Part shown: in pieces, positions 17,201 to 20,285 of the stretch
Position numbering within the stretch: the first letter of the stretch is position 1
Layout: each line of letters starts with the position of its first letter
Origin: Planctomycetota bacterium
GTDB lineage: Bacteria > Planctomycetota > Phycisphaerae > WQYP01
Direction of reading: 5' to 3'
Length of the DNA: 20,285 bases
NCBI GenBank assembly: GCA_021852225.1
Contig: JAJZOA010000088.1
Location: 1 to 20,285 of the forward strand
Program-made: the position numbers and the translations under genes
Notes under the pieces: generated by a model
The model's input: the letters and a program-made list of their open reading frames with translations, nothing else
Databases searched by the model: none
What the model was told of the DNA's origin: nothing

Positions 17201-17895
17201 TCCATCTGATAAACAGACCGGCGGCGCGGCACGGGTCCCAATTGTGCGTCAATGACACTTTGGCCGGTGACGGCATAGCGGCCATGTTCGACGCGCCCCC
17301 ATCGGATAACTGCAGAGTGCAGTTGAATAGCGGGAAGATGAATGGTTGGACCGGCAACACGCTGACCGATCACCGGGGATGGGACCACCGCCGGGCCGGA
17401 GGCGGCCCCCCCGTGAAAATGTAAAAAGCTTTGATAATTCCAGCGACCGGTGTCCCGGTTATCCACCAGATTCAGCACTGGATGAACCGCGGTAAGCTGG
17501 GTTGCACGCAGGTGCCCGTTAAGCAGACTAAGCCAGTTGAAACGCACCTGCACGCGGTCGGCAGAAAAAATGGTGGCTGCCGGGCCATGGGAGTTACGCG
17601 TGCGCAATCGGACGCCGGAAAGTTCAATGGTGCCAGCCAGTGAAACGCGACCGGTGGCGACGGTCACATGCCCCCCAAGAACATGCGAAAGCAGAATTCC
17701 GGCCATCTGGCTGATGCGCCGCGGATTCGCCAAGTACCAGCCGCCCCCCACCATCATCACCAGAATGACCAGCAATAACATCGAAGCCCACCAGCGCGTG
17801 CGACCAACGAACATGGCATGAGGCGACCGATGCGGTTTGCCAATCGATTTTGTCTTCCACCAGCGGGCGGGGCTTGCTCGTGGATAATTCGCCAT
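14290..17895 (-). CDS. AsmA-like / TamB-YhdP-type large envelope protein
   Basis: AsmA-family proteins are single-pass inner-membrane proteins whose long beta-rich periplasmic part is thought to form a groove that carries phospholipids towards the outer membrane. This 1201-aa protein has a basic cytoplasmic N terminus, one transmembrane helix (about residues 36-56) and then a long, repetitive beta-strand-rich region. That region contains recurring phrases of the type VRGxxxxRHGRIRYS, IHPGRIVLNSIEARLDN and GGTLQGAVRLN. The C-terminal part (about 1060-1201) reads GRLTISKASLFNVPLAMGL followed by an AsmA-like C-terminal stretch (GNGKLNMRTRKLNIHMQTES, a region ending IWINGTVAHPKVHAVPL). That layout fits the AsmA_2/DUF3971 group better than small AsmA. 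The start at 17895 has only a weak CAGG upstream; Met28 is an alternative. Which subfamily (TamB, YhdP, other) is uncertain. It is downstream of tpsB on the same strand. Confidence 0.82.
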   Translation of the reverse strand: MANYPRASPARWWKTKSIGKPHRSPHAMFVGRTRWWASMLLLVILVMMVGGGWYLANPRRISQMAGILLSHVLGGHVTVATGRVSLAGTIELSGVRLRTRNSHGPAATIFSADRVQVRFNWLSLLNGHLRATQLTAVHPVLNLVDNRDTGRWNYQSFLHFHGGAASGPAVVPSPVIGQRVAGPTIHLPAIQLHSAVIRWGRVEHGRYAVTGQSVIDAQLGPVPRRRSVYQMEIQQRSVDGRAGINISGRWNVSTHRLDAHIPRLVLSRAFRRTLPAQLQDWWRRFHFQGELRNISMAVGPYRGIRIAATLKNVSMHLIVPSRRVGAQVVPIEHLSGLVRAGSTATHISNLTGSILGFAFKVPEASFDGYADNSPFDVRLDLPGFDLPRKYPAILSTRPLALARAIIYRLRPSGKMDITIHVHKSISDAVPRIRGAIVCHGVSARYVHFPYPFYDVRGLIRFSRHAIRFVDLRGKAEQYPMTLTGLVSINEDNGPIDLHIASPRILFDQRLGACLPHDLAPIWARFNPVGTGHFYCHVVRAAGSTADPDIRIHIFPTDTSGRYSDFPYPLSHVHGEMLFANHTMRIIRLAAPVAIRHPVPGGPTMGKIVFTGSVAYNSGSLRDLRPHVRVVATNVPVNKLLWQSMPRSYGKWLRTFHVRGLAGMDALITRGPNGDPSVRGTLTLRHGRIRYSMLPWPVTDLAIQGDLGPSHLTLSRIDGLTGQGATGGIEAAAGVRESPDGRVAVTVRGRWNGVNVSGTPATKLPAAWQKAWKSAKPTGRINGLFSAAIDVSPGSSGKSHITIPHYRVTVTPVNMSLNYKPLGAPIRNIQGSVAIHPGRIVLNSIEARLDNVQLYAHGDYLFKTRDAALSLYASAPDLDPKLVQVLPAPARRFIKPLDPHGAWYLTLSSLSRTVVDKKSQWSFAGNLIVAQASTGGWFKTSASNAAVSLAGRWLQGQSVPDVVGQFSLTKLTVGGKLLNPLSGRIVTDATARTISIGRVKGRVAGGTLQGAVRLNVGKNARYKADFSLANVRLGRLLAENYPGPLQPTHNSGRMDATLHLTGELANAATRSGRGRLTISKASLFNVPLAMGLMQIATLRLPISRAFTHAGLTYTLRHNTVHFSNISLHSSGINVVGNGKLNMRTRKLNIHMQTESPSGTRLPVIGFFFGLARAQLLQIWINGTVAHPKVHAVPLRLLSWPFE

Positions 17896-18185
17896 TGTGA
17901 AAACCTGCTGCGTTTACGATGCCCGATCATTCCACTGCGTGTGCACGCCAGCGCCAACGCACTCGAATAATATACGACGGCGCACGCGACCAAGCCACGT
18001 GCAACCGACCAATCCGTTCCATCATAAAGATTACCGAAGTGCTTAGCGAGTGGTTAAAAGCCAGGTCCAGCAAAGAGCGTCTGCCGGGGCGAATTACCCG
18101 AATGATTTTATCGACGCCCTTTGCAATACAAGGATTCACAATCGGCGGTGGGAACTGCGCGTTCCCCGCATGGTTTGCTGGCACT
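17896..18185. other. Gap between asmA-like gene and tpsB
   Basis: Besides the doubtful small ORF, this 290-base gap holds a perfect hairpin, GGGAAC (18150-18155) pairing with GTTCCC (18161-18166) around five bases and lying just after the tpsB stop; no U-tract follows. It also holds a poor minus-strand promoter-like pair for the AsmA-like gene: TTGGTC (17993-17988) and TATTAT (17972-17967), with only 15 bp between them. Confidence 0.35.
17927..18184 (-). CDS. Doubtful 85-codon ORF filling the tpsB-asmA gap
   Basis: A GTG-started frame begins one base after the tpsB stop and ends 31 bases before the AsmA-like start, so it fills the gap almost exactly on the coding strand. The product is basic, with no signal peptide, no transmembrane helix and no motif I recognise. 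Third-position GC (about 55-60%) is close to the neighbours but not decisive, and I see no good ribosome-binding site. It may be chance. It is listed because position and strand fit a small operon gene. Confidence 0.18.
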   Translation of the reverse strand: MPANHAGNAQFPPPIVNPCIAKGVDKIIRVIRPGRRSLLDLAFNHSLSTSVIFMMERIGRLHVAWSRAPSYIIRVRWRWRAHAVE

Positions 18186-19925
18186 TTAGAACGCTATCTG
18201 ATAGTCCATTCCCGCACCGAGTTCATACTTTTTCTGATCTGGTGAGACCCTGTTAAACGGAAATCCTGCCCAAAGGTTGACTGTCAGGCCGTCGGAAACC
18301 GGCGAAGGTTTATGAAACAGCCGGTCCAGCAGATGATTAAGCGACCATTTGGTTCCCAATCCGGCACTTTGCAGGCGGTTATAGCTGGGAACCGGCGCCC
18401 ACAGGTAGGCCTGATCATAAAAGCCGTAGAAATCAAAAAACGAAACGGGTTGATAGTGGAGTTCCATTTGAGTGAAGAATCCGGAATTACCCGCCTGAAC
18501 ATAGGTCGGAAAGCCGCGTACGGAATATTCCCCGCCTACCTGAAAAAGCTCGTCCGGTGTTATGTTGTTGCTGGGTGTGTATTGCCACCCGCCCAGCAGG
18601 CTGGCATAAATCTGTGGAAACAGACTGTAATAGCCATAAAATGATCCCTGATAAATGAAAGGATGCGACGTTTGTGCCGGCGGAGCCATGCCATTGGCAT
18701 ACAGGGCGGTTTGCACCATGGAAAATGCTCCTTTGGACCAGGTGCCATTAACGGTTAAGCCCAGACTGAACTTATTGACATTGGTCGCGCCAAGGTCCAC
18801 ACCGCCGATAAGGGTATGAGACGAATCGTAGGCATATTGGAGGCCGCCATCAATCAGCCAGTGTGTATCGGCATAAACCGGCTGGACCAGATTCAAGCCG
18901 TAAAGATTCGATCGACCCTTGACATCCAGGGTGGCATAAGCTTCGTTAACTATGGTGTACTGGCTGTTGGCGTAGCTCAAGCCGATCTGGGTACCGAGGC
19001 TGGTAACCGGAATGCTGTAGACCATGCTGGTGTCGATGGCCCCCTGCGATTGGACAGAGTAAACATTCAGACGATCGTCCAGTTTTAACGGACTGTAGAG
19101 GTTGACGCTTTCGGTACCTTCAAGCCGACCCGTGGCCGGATAGCCGTAATTATCCACACCGAAGTTGAATGTTACCTGCTTGGGTTCCTGCGCATAAAGC
19201 AGAACGTTCGTAAGGCCAAACTGCGCACCGGGCTGAAGCGAGGCACGAAGTTGAATGTTGTTGGTGCGATTGAAAAAATCGATGGATCTGGCCAGACTGG
19301 CATCATCAACAATCTGGCCTTTTTCAAGCGGCAGGCGACTGGTGAAAAAGCCGGGAATGGTTATAGGCGCGCCGCTCGATCCTTCCGCATGGACAGCGAT
19401 TTGGCCAAGTCTGCCTTCCACCAGTTGGATTTTAAGAATGCCGTCATGAATTTTCTGCGGGGGCAATACGGCCTGGGCGGAGAGCATGCCCATCCTGAGA
19501 TAATGGGCGTTGATGGTATTCAAAAGCTTCCGCAAGTCGGCGAAAGTGACTTCCTTATTCAGATAGGGTTTGGCGACGCCTTGCAAATACCTGGGCGACA
19601 GAAACCTGGATTTAGTGAAATCAATCTGTTTAAGCAGAAATTTAACGCCACCCCCCTTTCCCTTCAAAGGCTTATTCTCCGGGCCGGTGACGGCCTTTTG
19701 CGTGGAAGGCGCGGGTGGCAACGTCGGGGAATGCGCATTCTGATACTGGTTCTGAATTGCGCCGGCGTTCAAATTGGGCGGAACAACCGGCCCAGCGTAA
19801 GCCACATCAGCTGCAGAAACGGCGGCCAGAAGAACGGCTCCGGCTGTGCCGGCGCGAAAGCTGGCGCCCCGGCGGAGAGATTTGGAACCAGAAATATCCA
19901 ATCGGTCGGAAAAACAGACTGCCAT
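18186..19925 (-). CDS. Two-partner secretion transporter, TpsB/FhaC/ShlB family (Omp85 superfamily)
   Basis: TpsB proteins are 16-stranded outer-membrane barrels that export a partner TpsA exoprotein recognised by their periplasmic POTRA domains. The signal peptide is unusual in having about 22 residues before its hydrophobic core (AGTAGAVLLAAVSAADVAYA, 25-44), with likely cleavage after AYA. A Gln/Pro-rich stretch (about 55-80), comparable in position to the FhaC plug helix and linker, precedes POTRA1 (about 94-175, LKQIDF..., QLVEGRLGQI) and POTRA2 (about 177-248). The barrel runs from about 250 to 579. The conserved Omp85 loop motif VRGF is present (469-472, in GGEYSVRGF) and the protein ends in Phe, as BAM substrates do. 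Length (579) is normal. The ATG directly abuts the upstream stop (0 bp) and uses GGAAGG inside that gene as its ribosome-binding site, so the two are tightly coupled. Confidence 0.9.
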   Translation of the reverse strand: MAVCFSDRLDISGSKSLRRGASFRAGTAGAVLLAAVSAADVAYAGPVVPPNLNAGAIQNQYQNAHSPTLPPAPSTQKAVTGPENKPLKGKGGGVKFLLKQIDFTKSRFLSPRYLQGVAKPYLNKEVTFADLRKLLNTINAHYLRMGMLSAQAVLPPQKIHDGILKIQLVEGRLGQIAVHAEGSSGAPITIPGFFTSRLPLEKGQIVDDASLARSIDFFNRTNNIQLRASLQPGAQFGLTNVLLYAQEPKQVTFNFGVDNYGYPATGRLEGTESVNLYSPLKLDDRLNVYSVQSQGAIDTSMVYSIPVTSLGTQIGLSYANSQYTIVNEAYATLDVKGRSNLYGLNLVQPVYADTHWLIDGGLQYAYDSSHTLIGGVDLGATNVNKFSLGLTVNGTWSKGAFSMVQTALYANGMAPPAQTSHPFIYQGSFYGYYSLFPQIYASLLGGWQYTPSNNITPDELFQVGGEYSVRGFPTYVQAGNSGFFTQMELHYQPVSFFDFYGFYDQAYLWAPVPSYNRLQSAGLGTKWSLNHLLDRLFHKPSPVSDGLTVNLWAGFPFNRVSPDQKKYELGAGMDYQIAF

Positions 19926-20285
19926 TTAGCGCACCTTCCATGATTTTTTCAATTTCTTGACATTCACATTCACGCCGCCGCGCGGGCCAATTGAAAGTGC
20001 ATCAATTTTAAGCGAATTGGCGTACACCAGGTATTCATCCACGGAGTCTTCAAGGGTCTGAATGTCCGAGGAAAAACGCTGGGAGTCGCGCAGGGCGCTC
20101 GCCCCGCCATAATTGAAGCCCGAATCATTATGACCACCGACATAATTGGATACCGAAACCGTATACCCTGTGGCAAAGCGTTCCACAAAAGTATTTGTGA
20201 CCAGATCGGTGCCCGCAAGCGAAAAATCGAACAGACCGCCCGGCTGATAAAGCTGAATATCTGTCGGCACCAGAATAACATCCTG
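19926..20285 (-). CDS. C-terminal end of an unrecognised protein coupled to tpsB (5' end outside window)
   Basis: The frame is open to the right edge, so only the last 119 residues are visible, beginning QDVILVPTDIQLYQ. I do not recognise the family. The sequence is rich in Gly, Ser, Asn, Asp and aromatic residues (VGGHNDSGFNYGG), contains an acidic helical stretch (DIQTLEDSVDEYL) and ends in a basic tail (KKLKKSWKVR). It has no transmembrane helix, no PEP-CTERM or LPXTG-type sorting tail and no autotransporter barrel. Its stop codon directly abuts the tpsB ATG, which makes it a candidate for the TpsA exoprotein or another substrate of that transporter. This is context only, since the diagnostic haemagglutination-activity N-terminal domain of TpsA would be outside the window. 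An internal GTG at 20270 is an unlikely start. Confidence 0.7.
   Translation of the reverse strand, partial: QDVILVPTDIQLYQPGGLFDFSLAGTDLVTNTFVERFATGYTVSVSNYVGGHNDSGFNYGGASALRDSQRFSSDIQTLEDSVDEYLVYANSLKIDALSIGPRGGVNVNVKKLKKSWKVR

Noticed and set aside
19251..19943. 230-codon plus-strand frame opposite the tpsB 5' half
   Set aside because: Antisense to a TpsB protein with clear POTRA domains and signal peptide.

Overview
This 20.3 kb window comes from the chromosome of a diderm (Gram-negative-type) bacterium. The evidence is an RND efflux pump, an MltA-type lipoprotein, a TpsB/FhaC outer-membrane transporter and an AsmA-like protein. GC content is moderate, Shine-Dalgarno signals are often weak, intergenic gaps are several hundred bases, and GyrB is long (849 aa) with an insertion after TOPRIM. 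These traits fit a planctomycete (Phycisphaerae-like) or a relative, but that placement is inference. I see no rRNA, tRNA, CRISPR array, insertion sequence or phage gene, so this is mostly a housekeeping and cell-envelope neighbourhood.

Left part (+ strand): an RND pump subunit cut by the left edge; a gap holding a minus-strand-oriented intrinsic terminator with no gene assigned to it and a 14-bp perfect palindrome; cmk and plsC coupled by an ATGA overlap; a 307-base gap with a good sigma70-type promoter and three TGTGA repeats at an exact 18-bp period; gyrB; a 68-aa PLDc_N-type membrane protein; a 450-base gap with several palindromes; and a K+/H+ (NhaP2/CvrA-type) antiporter with a C-terminal RCK_C domain.

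Middle: convergent to the antiporter are a LOG-family protein with an arginine-rich tail and, upstream on the same minus strand, a sensor histidine kinase with no response regulator in the window. A lipoprotein MltA-type lytic transglycosylase diverges from the kinase.

Right part (minus strand): transcription would run from the right edge through the 3' end of an unrecognised protein, directly (0 bp) into a two-partner-secretion TpsB transporter, then across a 290-base gap that an 85-codon ORF of doubtful reality fills, into a 1201-aa AsmA-like protein. With mltA convergent to it, this half looks like an outer-envelope biogenesis and secretion locus. The most interesting open questions are the TpsB-coupled gene that leaves the window, the mixed proton-relay residues of the RND pump, and the regulatory architecture ahead of cmk and gyrB.
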